Origin: Candidatus Pantoea formicae
GTDB lineage: Bacteria; Pseudomonadota; Gammaproteobacteria; Enterobacterales; Enterobacteriaceae
Assembly (NCBI RefSeq): GCF_011752625.1
Contig: NZ_VWXD01000002.1
Coordinates: 806,001-870,000 of the forward strand
DNA: 64,000 nucleotides
Reading direction: 5' to 3'
Shown: positions 36,545-45,407 of the stretch, piece after piece
How the letters are laid out: each line of letters opens with the position of its first letter
How positions within the stretch are numbered: position 1 is the first letter of the stretch
Position numbers and translations under genes: made by a program
Notes under the pieces: generated by a model
Seen by the model: only the letters and a program-made list of their open reading frames with translations
What the model was told of the DNA's origin: nothing
Database searches by the model: none

Positions 36545-38743
36545 TTACAGCTCGAAACGATCCAGATTCATCACCTTGGTCCATGCGGCCACGAAGTCAT
36601 TGACGAACTTCTGTTTGGCATCGCTGCTGGCGTAAACTTCAGCCAGTGCGCGCAGGATGGCATTAGAACCAAACACCAGATCGGCGCGGGTGGCACTGTA
36701 CTTCACTTCACCGCTGGCACGGTCGCGGCCTTCAAACAACTCGGCACTCTCATCCGTAGCGCGCCATGCAGTGCGCATATCCAGCAAATTAACGAAGAAG
36801 TCATTGCTGAGTACGCCGACACGATCGGTGAACACGCCATGATGGCTGCCATCGAAGTTGGTGCCCAGCACGCGCAGACCACCCAGCAGCACGGTTAATT
36901 CCGGTGCGCTCAGCGTCAGTTGCTGTGCTTTATCCAGCAACAAGGTTTCGGTGGATGAGCCACCTGCGATGCGGCGATAGTTACGGAAACCATCTGCCAG
37001 CGGTTGCAGCACATCGAACGACTCAACCTCAGTTTGGTCCTGACGCGCATCGACGCGGCCAGCAGTAAAGGGAACCTGCACCGCAACACCTGCAGCAGCG
37101 GCAGCCAACTCAATACCCACGCTACCGGCCAGCACAATCACATCCGCCAATGACGCTTTACCTGACTCCTGCTGAATTTTCTGCAGGGTTGGCAGCACAT
37201 CATTAATTACGCTGGCATTGACCGCCCAACCGTTTTGCGGCGCCAGTGCCAGACGCGCACCGTTGGCACCGCCACGTTTGTCACCCCCTCGGAAAGTGGA
37301 AGCAGATGCCCAGGCAGCAGAAACCAGTTGGCTAGCACTTAAACCTGAAGCCGCAATCTTCGCTTTCAAATCGGTGATGTCATCAGCGGTGGGCTGGTGC
37401 GTTGCAGCCGGTAATGGATCCTGCCAAATCAGATCTTCTTTCGGCACTTCTGGACCGATGTAACGCGCTTTTGGCCCCATATCGCGGTGGGTCAGTTTGA
37501 ACCAGGCACGGGCAAAGGCTTCATTGAACGCCTGCGGATCGTTGAGGAAGCGGCGGGAGATCTTGCCGAACTCCTCGTCAAAACGCAGCGTCAGGTCGGT
37601 GACCAGCATGGTTGGCTTGCGCTTTTTCTCGGGATCGAATGGGTCTGGAATGATCGCTTCCGCATCCACGGCTTCGAACTGGATCGCGCCCGCCGGGCTG
37701 TGGGTTTGCACCCATTCGTATTTGAACAGGTTCTCAAAGAAGTAGTTGCTCCACTGGGTTGGCGTCTGCGTCCATACCACTTCAAGACCTGACGTGATGG
37801 CATCGGCACCTGAACCGCTGCCGTAGCTGCTGTTCCAGCCGAGGCCCTGCGCTTCCAGCGGTGAAGCTTCCGGATCAACGCCGACATGGCTGGCCGCTGC
37901 CGCTCCGTGGGTTTTACCCAGCGTGTGGCCACCAGCAATCAGCGCAACGATCTCTTCATCGTTCATGCCCATATTGCCAAAAGTGGCACGAATCGCAGGG
38001 GCCGCTGATTTTGGATCACCGCTGGCTTCCGGGCCTTCTGGGTTGACGTAAATCAGGCCCATCTCGGTGGCACCGACCGGCGCATTGGCCAGGCTCTCTG
38101 GATGGCGATGCGCCAGCCACTCTTTCTCGTTACCCCAATCCACATCCATATCCGGTTCCCACACATCTTCACGTCCGGCACCAAAGCCGAAGGTGCGGAA
38201 ACCGGCGTTTTCCAGCGAGACGTTACCCGCCAGAATGTAGAGATCGGCCCAGGAAATTTTCTGACCGTATTTTTGCTTCACCGGCCACAGCAGGCGACGT
38301 GCTTTATCGAGGCTGACGTTGTCTGGCCACGAGTTGAGCGGCGCAAAACGCTGCTGACCACGGCCTGAACCCCCGCGTCCATCTACGGTGCGATAAGTAC
38401 CGGCACTGTGCCATGCCATGCGAATGAACAGCCCAATATAGCTGCCCCAGTCGGCTGGCCACCAGGATTGAGAATCGGTGAGGATGGCGCGAATATCGGC
38501 TTTCAGCGCCGAGTAATCCAGCTTGTTGAACTCGTCGCGATAATTGAAGTTTTCACTGAGGGGATTAGAACGGTTGGAGTGCTGGTTTAACAGATCGACA
38601 CGCAGCATGTTAGGCCACCAGTCGCGGTTGGATGTCCCGCTACCGGCACCGCGTGCCAGAACACTTTTCTCTTCCGACGCCCCGTGATGAAAGGGGCACT
38701 TACCTGACGCTGCTGCATTATCGTTATTGTCGTGCGTGCTCAT
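36545..38743 (-). CDS. katG: Catalase-peroxidase
   Basis: 732 residues, normal KatG length, with duplicated peroxidase halves. The N-terminal half has the distal pocket in [13 protein letters not shown] (Arg, Trp, His), the crosslinked Tyr in [10 protein letters not shown], and the proximal His in [15 protein letters not shown]. It removes hydrogen peroxide. No signal peptide. It stands alone between higBA and the purine cluster; a 296-base gap upstream carries repeats rather than genes. Confidence 0.97.
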   Translation of the reverse strand: MSTHDNNDNAAASGKCPFHHGASEEKSVLARGAGSGTSNRDWWPNMLRVDLLNQHSNRSNPLSENFNYRDEFNKLDYSALKADIRAILTDSQSWWPADWGSYIGLFIRMAWHSAGTYRTVDGRGGSGRGQQRFAPLNSWPDNVSLDKARRLLWPVKQKYGQKISWADLYILAGNVSLENAGFRTFGFGAGREDVWEPDMDVDWGNEKEWLAHRHPESLANAPVGATEMGLIYVNPEGPEASGDPKSAAPAIRATFGNMGMNDEEIVALIAGGHTLGKTHGAAAASHVGVDPEASPLEAQGLGWNSSYGSGSGADAITSGLEVVWTQTPTQWSNYFFENLFKYEWVQTHSPAGAIQFEAVDAEAIIPDPFDPEKKRKPTMLVTDLTLRFDEEFGKISRRFLNDPQAFNEAFARAWFKLTHRDMGPKARYIGPEVPKEDLIWQDPLPAATHQPTADDITDLKAKIAASGLSASQLVSAAWASASTFRGGDKRGGANGARLALAPQNGWAVNASVINDVLPTLQKIQQESGKASLADVIVLAGSVGIELAAAAAGVAVQVPFTAGRVDARQDQTEVESFDVLQPLADGFRNYRRIAGGSSTETLLLDKAQQLTLSAPELTVLLGGLRVLGTNFDGSHHGVFTDRVGVLSNDFFVNLLDMRTAWRATDESAELFEGRDRASGEVKYSATRADLVFGSNAILRALAEVYASSDAKQKFVNDFVAAWTKVMNLDRFEL

Positions 38744-38893
38744 TTTTCGGCTCCGTTTGCTTCACATTGTCCGGTAAAGATAACCGTACATTGTGAAAGA
38801 ATATATTTGGATGAACCGAAGGTTTTGATAGTTACTGTCTTTCAAGCGCAGCGTGTGACATGACGCACAGAAAGTAGGGGTTTACCGCCAGCT

Positions 38894-39030
38894 GCGCATA
38901 AATCCGTCATTCAGACAGGTGACATTTGCAGCCAGGTACGCATCAATGCGTCACTGAGACAGGCGCTGTTTGCGGCCAGGTACGCATCAATACGTACCCT
39001 ACAGTCGTAGGGTCGCCATTTATGGCGACC
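38894..39030. repeat. 44-bp tandem repeat joined to REP-like palindromes
   Basis: A unit starting CGCATMAATNCGTCA and ending GCAGCCAGGT/GCGGCCAGGT recurs with starts at 38894, 38938 and 38982, a 44-base period of just over two copies. It runs into GTACGCATCAATACGTACCCTACA and the palindrome GTAGGGTCGCCATTTATGGCGACC (39007-39030). The block fills the gap between katG and uraH. Confidence 0.72.
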
Positions 39031-39039
39031 GTTACATAA

Positions 39040-39375
39040 TCAACTGCCGCGATAGGTTGACCACGACCAGGGTGAAATCAAAAACGGCAGATGGTAGTGG
39101 CTGCCCGCTGCGCCAATCACAAAATCAATTTGCGCGCTGACATAGAGTGCATCGCGCCCATCAGCAGCAAAGTAGTCACCAATCTCGGCAGTGAGTCGGT
39201 AATGGCCCGGCGCTAAAGGCTCTGGCGTCAGATCTTTAAGACGGCCATCGCTGTCAGTTTCACCTTCCGCAATCGGCAACCAGCCTTCCGGGCTATTCTG
39301 TTCCAGCGAAATCGCCACCCCTATGGCCGGTTTACCCAGCGCGGTATCCAGAATGTGCGTGGTAATGGTGCTCAT
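39040..39375 (-). CDS. uraH: 5-hydroxyisourate hydrolase
   Basis: 111 residues of the transthyretin-related family with the N-terminal THILDTALGKPA (catalytic His) and the diagnostic C-terminal YRGS. It hydrolyses 5-hydroxyisourate, the first product of urate oxidation. It is the last gene of the eight-gene ureide operon and overlaps uraD by 4 bases. No periplasmic signal peptide, so it acts in the cytoplasm. Confidence 0.94.
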   Translation of the reverse strand: MSTITTHILDTALGKPAIGVAISLEQNSPEGWLPIAEGETDSDGRLKDLTPEPLAPGHYRLTAEIGDYFAADGRDALYVSAQIDFVIGAAGSHYHLPFLISPWSWSTYRGS

Positions 39376-39866
39376 ACGATGCTCTCCTTTAACCGTAACA
39401 AGGTGATTTCCCTAAGCTGTGCCAGCGCTTCCTGTTGTTCTGCCTCTGCATCATTGTTGAGTCTGCGCTGCAATTCCGCCAGCATCTCCTCGCCACTGCG
39501 TCCTTTAGCACGAATCAAAAATACTCGACCAAAGCGCTGCTCATAGGATTGATTGCCTGCCAGCATGGCAAATTGCAGTGCGCCGTCGGCTTGCTGCATG
39601 GCCGACTGCTCATTGCGCGACAGCGTCGCCTCTTTGCCGGCGCCCTGTACCCGCTCACCAATGCGTGGATGGGCACTCAGCGCTTGCTCCAGTTCTCCAC
39701 CTTGCCACTGTTGAGCAAGACTCGCGGCCGCGCTATACAGATCGGTCAGATTGTCAAAAGGGCGTGCGGTCACCACCGCGTGTTGCCAGGCAGGAATCGC
39801 GACGCAATGCGCTATCGCTGCCAGTGCCTCGACGGCAGAGGCCTGATTGAAACGGACGAGATCCAT
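39372..39866 (-). CDS. uraD: OHCU decarboxylase
   Basis: 164 residues beginning MDLVRFNQASAVEALAAIAHC. The active-site motif AHPRIGERV, with the catalytic His, and FAMLAGNQSYEQRFGRVFLI are typical of 2-oxo-4-hydroxy-4-carboxy-5-ureidoimidazoline decarboxylase. It makes S-allantoin from the UraH product. It lies 12 bases after hpxK and overlaps uraH by 4 bases. Confidence 0.94.
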   Translation of the reverse strand: MDLVRFNQASAVEALAAIAHCVAIPAWQHAVVTARPFDNLTDLYSAAASLAQQWQGGELEQALSAHPRIGERVQGAGKEATLSRNEQSAMQQADGALQFAMLAGNQSYEQRFGRVFLIRAKGRSGEEMLAELQRRLNNDAEAEQQEALAQLREITLLRLKESIV

Positions 39867-39878
39867 ACTGTCATTCCC

Positions 39879-41138
39879 TTAATCACGCGCCAAATCGCAC
39901 ACCGCTTGCACATAAGCCTGCACGCCCTGTGCCACATCCGCAGCCTGTACCGATTCAGCCGGGTGATGACTGATGCCACGATGATTACGCACGAACAGCA
40001 TGCCCACCGGCCAACGTTCTGCTATGGCAATCGCATCGTGGCCCGCGCCGCTTGGTAGCGACAGACTGCGCCCTTGCACGGTTTCGACTGCATGACTCAA
40101 CGCCTGCTGTAAACGTGCGTCACAAGCTGTGGCGGCAATGCGGTAGTACTCGTTGGAGGTAAATGTCAGGCCACGACGTCTCGCTATCGCTTCAGCCTGG
40201 TTTAACAGCAAAGATTGCAGACGCTCCAGCGGTTCATCCTGTGGACCCCGCACATCCAGCGACAGCTGCACTTCACCAGGGATAACGTTGACCGCCCCCG
40301 GCAAACAACTCAAGGTGCCAACAGTCGCCACCAGCTGTGGCCCTTGTTCACGTGTGGTCTGTTCGACAAACACCATCCACTCCGCTGCCGCTGCCAGCGC
40401 ATCTTGACGATGCGTCATCGGCACCGTACCTGCATGCCCCGCTTCACCAACAAAACAGCAGTTCAAGCGACGCGCACCGTTGATCGCGGTGACCACGCCC
40501 AGCGCCAGATCTTCCTGCTCAAGACACGGGCCTTGTTCAATATGCAGCTCAAGATAGGCGGCAATGTCGTTGACGTCGCGTGCGGCTTGCATGATCTTTG
40601 CGCCATCCAGACCAACGTCCTGCATGGCTTCCGCAACCGTCGTGCCGCTACCATCGGGATGCGTCAGCCAACTCTCTGGCCATGTGCCGGTAATCCCCCG
40701 ACTGCCCAACAGCGTAATCCCGAAGCGCGTGCCTTCTTCATCACCAAAGCCGACGATCTCAATAGCCAGTGGCAGACGCTGTTGACGTTCATGCAGCCAT
40801 TGCACTGTCTCTATCGCACTCAGCACACCCAGCATACCGTCGTAGCGTCCGGCATTGCGTACGGTATCGAGGTGCGATCCCAGCAGCAAGGCTTTAGCAC
40901 CGGGCTCTGCTGACTCATAACGACCACAGATATTGCCTACCGCATCCTGCCAGGTGGTCATGCCCGCGGCCTGCATCCACTCAGCGACGCGGGCGTTAGC
41001 CCGTAATTGCTCGGGAGACAGGTAAACTCGCGTCAAACCCTCTTCGTTTTCACTGATTTCAGCGAGGGCATCGCAGCGCGCCATGACGCGGGCGGCGGCG
41101 GATTGCGCCTCGCTGGCGGTCATCAGGCTATTACTCAT
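39879..41138 (-). CDS. hpxK: Allantoate amidohydrolase HpxK
   Basis: Start 41138 overlaps the hpxJ stop (ATGA) and gives 419 residues. M20-family metal ligands appear in GSHLDTVRNAGRYDGMLG and GFGDEEGTRFG, with the downstream His in LELHIEQGP. This subfamily hydrolyses allantoate or N-carbamoyl amino acids; the ureide genes on both sides favour allantoate, releasing ammonia and CO2 and leaving ureidoglycine. A longer in-frame start inside hpxJ is unlikely. Confidence 0.9.
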   Translation of the reverse strand: MSNSLMTASEAQSAAARVMARCDALAEISENEEGLTRVYLSPEQLRANARVAEWMQAAGMTTWQDAVGNICGRYESAEPGAKALLLGSHLDTVRNAGRYDGMLGVLSAIETVQWLHERQQRLPLAIEIVGFGDEEGTRFGITLLGSRGITGTWPESWLTHPDGSGTTVAEAMQDVGLDGAKIMQAARDVNDIAAYLELHIEQGPCLEQEDLALGVVTAINGARRLNCCFVGEAGHAGTVPMTHRQDALAAAAEWMVFVEQTTREQGPQLVATVGTLSCLPGAVNVIPGEVQLSLDVRGPQDEPLERLQSLLLNQAEAIARRRGLTFTSNEYYRIAATACDARLQQALSHAVETVQGRSLSLPSGAGHDAIAIAERWPVGMLFVRNHRGISHHPAESVQAADVAQGVQAYVQAVCDLARD

Positions 41139-42370
41139 GCGTGGCTCCCGTAATGATCCCATGCCGCCTGCATGGCCGCGCCTTGTGTCGAACGGAAGCC
41201 AACATGGTTTAACACCGCTTCCAGCGCGCTCAGGGTTTGCATCACGCAATCTTTGCGTGCGTTGTAGCCCATGGTACCGATACGCCACACTTTGCCATGC
41301 AGCGGACCAAAGGAGGTGCCGATCTCAATACCAAAATCTTCCAGCACCAATTTGCGTACCTGATCGCCATTCACGCCCTGCGGGATCACCACGCCAAGCA
41401 CGTTGTTCATCTTATGCTTCAGGTCACCAAAGGTTTCGAGGCCCATGCCCTGAATGCCTTTCAGCATCGCCTCACCGTGCAACTTATGACGTGCAATGCC
41501 GTTATCCAGCCCTTCTTGCATCATCAAACGCGCGCACTCACGCGCACCAAACAGCGCGGTAGTGGCTTCGGTATGATGGTTCAGACGCTCCGGCCCCCAG
41601 TAATCCATGATCATGCCGAGATCGAAATAGTTGGAGTAGATCATCTCGTCATCGCCATCCTGATGATCCGCAGTACGAATGCCCTCTTCCACACACTTAC
41701 GTTTGCGGATCACCGCTTCCATCTGTGGGCTGAGGGTGATCGGTGAAGTACCTGAAGGTCCACCCAAGCATTTCTGCATCCCGGCGGAAACGGCATCCAG
41801 TCCCCAGGCATCGGTTTCCAGCGCGTTACCGCCCAGTGAAGCGGTGGCATCGGTATAGAACAACACGCCATATTTCTGGCAGATAGCACCAAGTTGCTCC
41901 AGCGGCTGCAGCATGGTGGTGGAGGTATCGCCCTGCACCGTCAGCAGCAGGCGTGGCTGCACTTTTTTGATCGCGTCTTCAATTTGGTCAGGGGTGAATA
42001 CTTCGCCCCACGGCACTTCAATGGTATGCACTTCGGCGCGACAGCGGCGGGCGATTTCACACAGCAGATGACCAAAGCGGCCAAACACCGGCACCAGCAC
42101 TTTGTCGCCCGGACGGATAGCCGAGAGCAGAATCGCTTCGATACCGGCGCGCGAGGTGCCGTCAATCAACATGGTCCAGCGGTTTTCGGTACGAAATACA
42201 CCACGATACAGCGCCATCACTTCATTCATGTAGTGCGTCATTGCCGGATCGTACTGCCCCAGCAGTTGGCTCGACATGGCGCGCAGGACACGCGGATCGG
42301 CGTTGATAGGACCGGGCCCCATCAGCAGGCGTTGTGGTGGATTAATTTGCGAAAACTGACTGATATCCAT
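41135..42370 (-). CDS. hpxJ: Ureidoglycine-glyoxylate-type aminotransferase HpxJ
   Basis: 411 residues of the alanine-glyoxylate aminotransferase family. Visible are LLMGPGPINADPRVL, the PLP-site region VSAGMQKCLGGPSGTSPI with the Schiff-base Lys, and the C-terminal WRIGTMGYNA. In the hpx system this enzyme transfers the amino group of ureidoglycine to glyoxylate or another keto acid, giving oxalurate. It is positioned between the importer and hpxK and overlaps hpxK by 4 bases. Confidence 0.9.
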   Translation of the reverse strand: MDISQFSQINPPQRLLMGPGPINADPRVLRAMSSQLLGQYDPAMTHYMNEVMALYRGVFRTENRWTMLIDGTSRAGIEAILLSAIRPGDKVLVPVFGRFGHLLCEIARRCRAEVHTIEVPWGEVFTPDQIEDAIKKVQPRLLLTVQGDTSTTMLQPLEQLGAICQKYGVLFYTDATASLGGNALETDAWGLDAVSAGMQKCLGGPSGTSPITLSPQMEAVIRKRKCVEEGIRTADHQDGDDEMIYSNYFDLGMIMDYWGPERLNHHTEATTALFGARECARLMMQEGLDNGIARHKLHGEAMLKGIQGMGLETFGDLKHKMNNVLGVVIPQGVNGDQVRKLVLEDFGIEIGTSFGPLHGKVWRIGTMGYNARKDCVMQTLSALEAVLNHVGFRSTQGAAMQAAWDHYGSHA

Positions 42371-42390
42371 GTGCTATTCCTTTTAAAGAC

Positions 42391-43122
42391 TTAAAGACGG
42401 ACGGTGGAGATAAACTGTTTAAGCTCAGCGGTCTGCGGATTGGCAAACAGCGTTTTGCTGTCTCCCTGCTCCCAGACGCGGCCCTGATGCATAAACACCA
42501 CGCGATCACCCACATCACGGGCGAAGTTCATTTCATGGGTAACGAGGATCAAGGTCATGCCCTCGGCAGCCAGCTGTTCCAGCACCTTCAGCACCTCACC
42601 CACCAGCTCAGGATCGAGCGCTGAGGTGATCTCGTCACAGAGTAATACTTTCGGCTGCATTGCCAACGCACGGGCAATCGCCACACGCTGCTGTTGACCA
42701 CCGGATAAATTGGCTGGGTAGTAATTGATGCGTTCGCCCAGCCCAACCTTTTCCAGCATCTGCGTGGCCAGTTCGCGACATTCGGCTTCGCTTTTCTTCA
42801 GTACCCGGCGCGGCGCCAGCATCACGTTCTCCAGCGCAGTCATGTGCGGGAACAGGTTGAAGTTCTGGAACACCATGCCCACCGAGCGGCTGATTTCACG
42901 TGCCTGCGATTCACGGTCAGTGATCGTCATACCGCCGAGTTTGATGCTGCCTTCCTGGTAGCCTTCCAGTCCGTTCATGCAACGCAGCAAGGTACTTTTG
43001 CCCGAGCCGCTGCGGCCGATGATCGAAATCACCTCGCCGTTGTCGATATCCAGATCGACACCTTTCAGAACGTGGTTGTCGCCGTAGAACTTCTGGACCT
43101 GATTAATGGTGATGAGCGGCAT
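42391..43122 (-). CDS. Amino-acid-type ABC importer, ATP-binding protein
   Basis: 243 residues with Walker A GRSGSGKSTLL, signature NLSGGQQQRVAIARAL, Walker B VLLCDEITSALD and the His-loop LVTHEMNFA. It belongs to the GlnQ/HisP polar amino acid class. It overlaps the upstream permease by 20 bases and precedes hpxJ by 20. It corresponds to the ABC part of the hpxFGHIJK arrangement of Klebsiella; the ligand is probably allantoate or a related ureide, by context. Confidence 0.92.
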   Translation of the reverse strand: MPLITINQVQKFYGDNHVLKGVDLDIDNGEVISIIGRSGSGKSTLLRCMNGLEGYQEGSIKLGGMTITDRESQAREISRSVGMVFQNFNLFPHMTALENVMLAPRRVLKKSEAECRELATQMLEKVGLGERINYYPANLSGGQQQRVAIARALAMQPKVLLCDEITSALDPELVGEVLKVLEQLAAEGMTLILVTHEMNFARDVGDRVVFMHQGRVWEQGDSKTLFANPQTAELKQFISTVRL

Positions 43123-43759
43123 TGAATTTTTTCTCCAGGTACTGGCTGTAACGCGACAGCGGATAACACATCAGGAAGTAACCCAGCGCCACCAGGCCAA
43201 ATACCTTGAAAGGCTGATAAGTCACGTTATTCAAAATGGTGCCGGCCTTGGTCAGTTCGACGAAGCCGATAATTGATGCCAGCGCAGTCCCTTTGATCAC
43301 CTGCACGGCAAAACCTACGGTGGGCGCGATGGCGATACGAATCGCTTGCGGCGCCACCACACGAAACAGCGTTTGACCAAAACTCAGGCCAAGGCAACGC
43401 GAAGCTTCCCACTGGCCTTTAGGCAAGGCGCGAATACTGCCATGCCAGATATCCACCAAAAATGCACTGGTGTAGAGCGTTAACGCCAGTGAAGCCGCGG
43501 TCCAGGGCGCCACATCAATGCCGAATAAACCCACACCGAAGAAGGCCAGAAACAGCTGCATTAACAACGGTGTGCCTTGAAACAGTTCGGTGTAGCAGCG
43601 AATCAGGCGCGTCAGCCAAGGGCGTTTCAGCAGGCGCAGAAACAGCAGCGGTAAGGTCACCAGCGTGCCGCCGAAAAAAGCCACCAGCGACAGCAAAATC
43701 GTCCAGCGCGCCGCCAGCAGCAGGTTGCGCAGGATGTCCCAGTCAGTAAAGGTTGTCAT
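43103..43759 (-). CDS. Amino-acid-type ABC importer permease 2
   Basis: Start 43759 (MTTFTDWDILRNLLLAARWT) overlaps the preceding permease stop as ATGA and gives 218 residues. Five or so membrane helices are present, with the EAA-loop segment LPKGQWEASRCLGLSFGQTLFRVVAPQAIRIAIAP. It pairs with the adjacent permease as the heterodimeric channel of a His/Glu-type importer. Confidence 0.9.
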   Translation of the reverse strand: MTTFTDWDILRNLLLAARWTILLSLVAFFGGTLVTLPLLFLRLLKRPWLTRLIRCYTELFQGTPLLMQLFLAFFGVGLFGIDVAPWTAASLALTLYTSAFLVDIWHGSIRALPKGQWEASRCLGLSFGQTLFRVVAPQAIRIAIAPTVGFAVQVIKGTALASIIGFVELTKAGTILNNVTYQPFKVFGLVALGYFLMCYPLSRYSQYLEKKFNAAHHH

Positions 43760-44424
43760 GCGGGCTGCGCTCCAAACCATTTACGCCCCAGCGCCAGCAG
43801 CAGCTGTCGCATGGCAATCGACAACGCCAAATAGATCAACGTGGTCACCAGATAGACTTCAAAACTCAAAAATGTACGCGACTGAATCAAGTTAGCAGCG
43901 AAGGTCAGCTCTTCGTACGACACCTGAGACACCACCGATGAACCCAGCATCACAATGATGCACTGGCTCACCAGCGCCGGATAAATACGTTGCAGCGACG
44001 GCGGCAGTACCACGCGGATAAAGGTCTGAGCGCGGGTCAACCCCAGTACACGGCCCGCTTCCCACTGCCCCTTCGGCGTCACCTGAATCCCGGCACGGAT
44101 AATTTCAGTGCTATAGGCGCCAAGGTTAATCAACATCGCCAGCAGCGCTGCTTCGCCCGCCGTCAGTTTCAGACCAAGATTGGGCAAACCAAAGACGATA
44201 AAAAACAGCTGTACCACAAATGGCGTATTTCGGATCAGCTCGACATAAACGCCCCAGATGCGACTCGCCCAGCTCGGTTTGCCACTGCGCAGTGCCGCGC
44301 CGAGGATACCCAAGCTCACACCGCCCACCGTGGCGAGAACCGTTATCTGAATCGTGACCCACAGCCCTGCCAGTAACTCTGGCCAGTGCGGCCAGAGATC
44401 TGCAAAATTGAGTTGCCCAATCAT
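43756..44424 (-). CDS. Amino-acid-type ABC importer permease 1
   Basis: 222 residues with HisM/GlnP features: GLWVTIQITVLATVGGVSLGI, VELIRNTPFVVQLFFIVFGLP and the EAA loop VTPKGQWEAGRVLGLTRAQTFIRVVLP. It follows the binding-protein gene by 4 bases and overlaps the second permease by 4. It acts in the inner membrane as half of the channel. Confidence 0.92.
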   Translation of the reverse strand: MIGQLNFADLWPHWPELLAGLWVTIQITVLATVGGVSLGILGAALRSGKPSWASRIWGVYVELIRNTPFVVQLFFIVFGLPNLGLKLTAGEAALLAMLINLGAYSTEIIRAGIQVTPKGQWEAGRVLGLTRAQTFIRVVLPPSLQRIYPALVSQCIIVMLGSSVVSQVSYEELTFAANLIQSRTFLSFEVYLVTTLIYLALSIAMRQLLLALGRKWFGAQPA

Positions 44425-44428
44425 TGCG

Positions 44429-45214
44429 TTATGCGCCGAGGTTGGCTGGCAGTGGGGCTTTCAGCCACTCTTCTGACAGCTTGTTCAGCGTACCGTCTTT
44501 GATGCCCTGCTCAATCAACGCATTCACTTTGTCTTTCAGCGCCGGTTCATCTTTCTTCAGACCGATAAAGCACGGTGAATCTTTCAGCATAAATTGCGGC
44601 ACCGGTGCTTTTTCAGCGTTCTGGCGCGCAATGGCAGCCACCACGAGGTTACCGGTTGCGACATACTGAACCTGACCAGAAAGATAGGCCGACAGCGTGG
44701 TGTTGTTATCTTCATAACGTTTCACCTGCGCATCCTTCGGTGCAATGTCGCTCAGCACCATGTCTTCCACCGCACCACGCGTCACACCGATGGATTTACC
44801 GCTTAACGCGGCCGCATCTTTCAAGGTTTCGCCTTTCGGGCCAAACACACCAAGGAAGAACGGTGCATAGGCGCGAGTGAAATCGATCACTTTTTCACGC
44901 TCAGCGTTTTTGCCCATGCTGGAGATCACCAGATCCACTTTATCGGTTTGCAGATACGGCACGCGGTTGGCACTGGAGACAGGGACCAGCTGCAACTTCA
45001 GTTTCATCTCCTTTGCCAGGTACTTGGCCATGTCGATGTCATAGCCCTGCGGCTGCAAATCCGTGCCAACTGAACCAAACGGCGGAAAATCCTGCGGCAC
45101 CGCAACACGGATAACACCACGCTTCTGAATATCCTGCAGTTGGTCGGCCATCGCGCTACCAATCTGTGCCATCAGCAATGCTGCGCCTGCTACTGCCAGT
45201 AAAACTTTTTTCAT
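44429..45214 (-). CDS. Amino-acid-type ABC importer periplasmic binding protein
   Basis: The start at 45214 gives a signal peptide (MKKVLLAVAGAALLMAQIGSAMA) and 261 residues. The family-3 solute-binding domain is shown by GVIRVAVPQDFPPFGS, YDIDMAKYLAKEMKLKLQLVPV and DLVISSMGKNAEREKVIDFT. It is the promoter-proximal gene of the eight-gene operon, 40 bases behind a likely sigma-54 start site. The ligand is inferred to be a ureide such as allantoate. Confidence 0.9.
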   Translation of the reverse strand: MKKVLLAVAGAALLMAQIGSAMADQLQDIQKRGVIRVAVPQDFPPFGSVGTDLQPQGYDIDMAKYLAKEMKLKLQLVPVSSANRVPYLQTDKVDLVISSMGKNAEREKVIDFTRAYAPFFLGVFGPKGETLKDAAALSGKSIGVTRGAVEDMVLSDIAPKDAQVKRYEDNNTTLSAYLSGQVQYVATGNLVVAAIARQNAEKAPVPQFMLKDSPCFIGLKKDEPALKDKVNALIEQGIKDGTLNKLSEEWLKAPLPANLGA

Positions 45215-45265
45215 TATGCACCCCGGTGAGTTTTCGTGAAACAAAAGATTCTTGATTAATTGATT

Positions 45266-45281
45266 TGCAACTAATGTGCCA
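45266..45281 (-). promoter_or_regulatory. Sigma-54 promoter of the hpx import/allantoate operon
   Basis: On the minus strand TGGCAC-ATTAG-TTGCA matches the -24/-12 consensus TGGCAC-N5-TTGCW at every conserved position. It lies 52 bases upstream of the binding-protein start. It predicts RpoN-dependent, NtrC-activated transcription under nitrogen limitation. No clear NtrC site was identified by eye. Confidence 0.85.
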
Positions 45282-45375
45282 ACCAAAGTGCCAGGGAGTT
45301 GATGCACGTGAAAATGGATAACCGCAGAGGTTTTAACAGATAAAACGGGCCAGATGCCCGTTAATAGTGACGATC

Positions 45376-45404
45376 AAAAAAAGTGCAAAGCACCAAAATG
45401 GTGC
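45376..45404 (-). terminator. Terminator of hpxU
   Basis: GCACC-ATTTT-GGTGC hairpin (45390-45404) followed, after a short spacer, by a run of seven T on the minus strand, just beyond the hpxU stop. Confidence 0.62.
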
Positions 45405-45407
45405 CCA

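Noticed and set aside
42391..45214. Reading the ABC importer as a glutamine/histidine transporter
   Set aside because: The family is shared, but co-transcription with HpxJ, HpxK, UraD and UraH makes a ureide ligand more likely; left as general amino-acid type.
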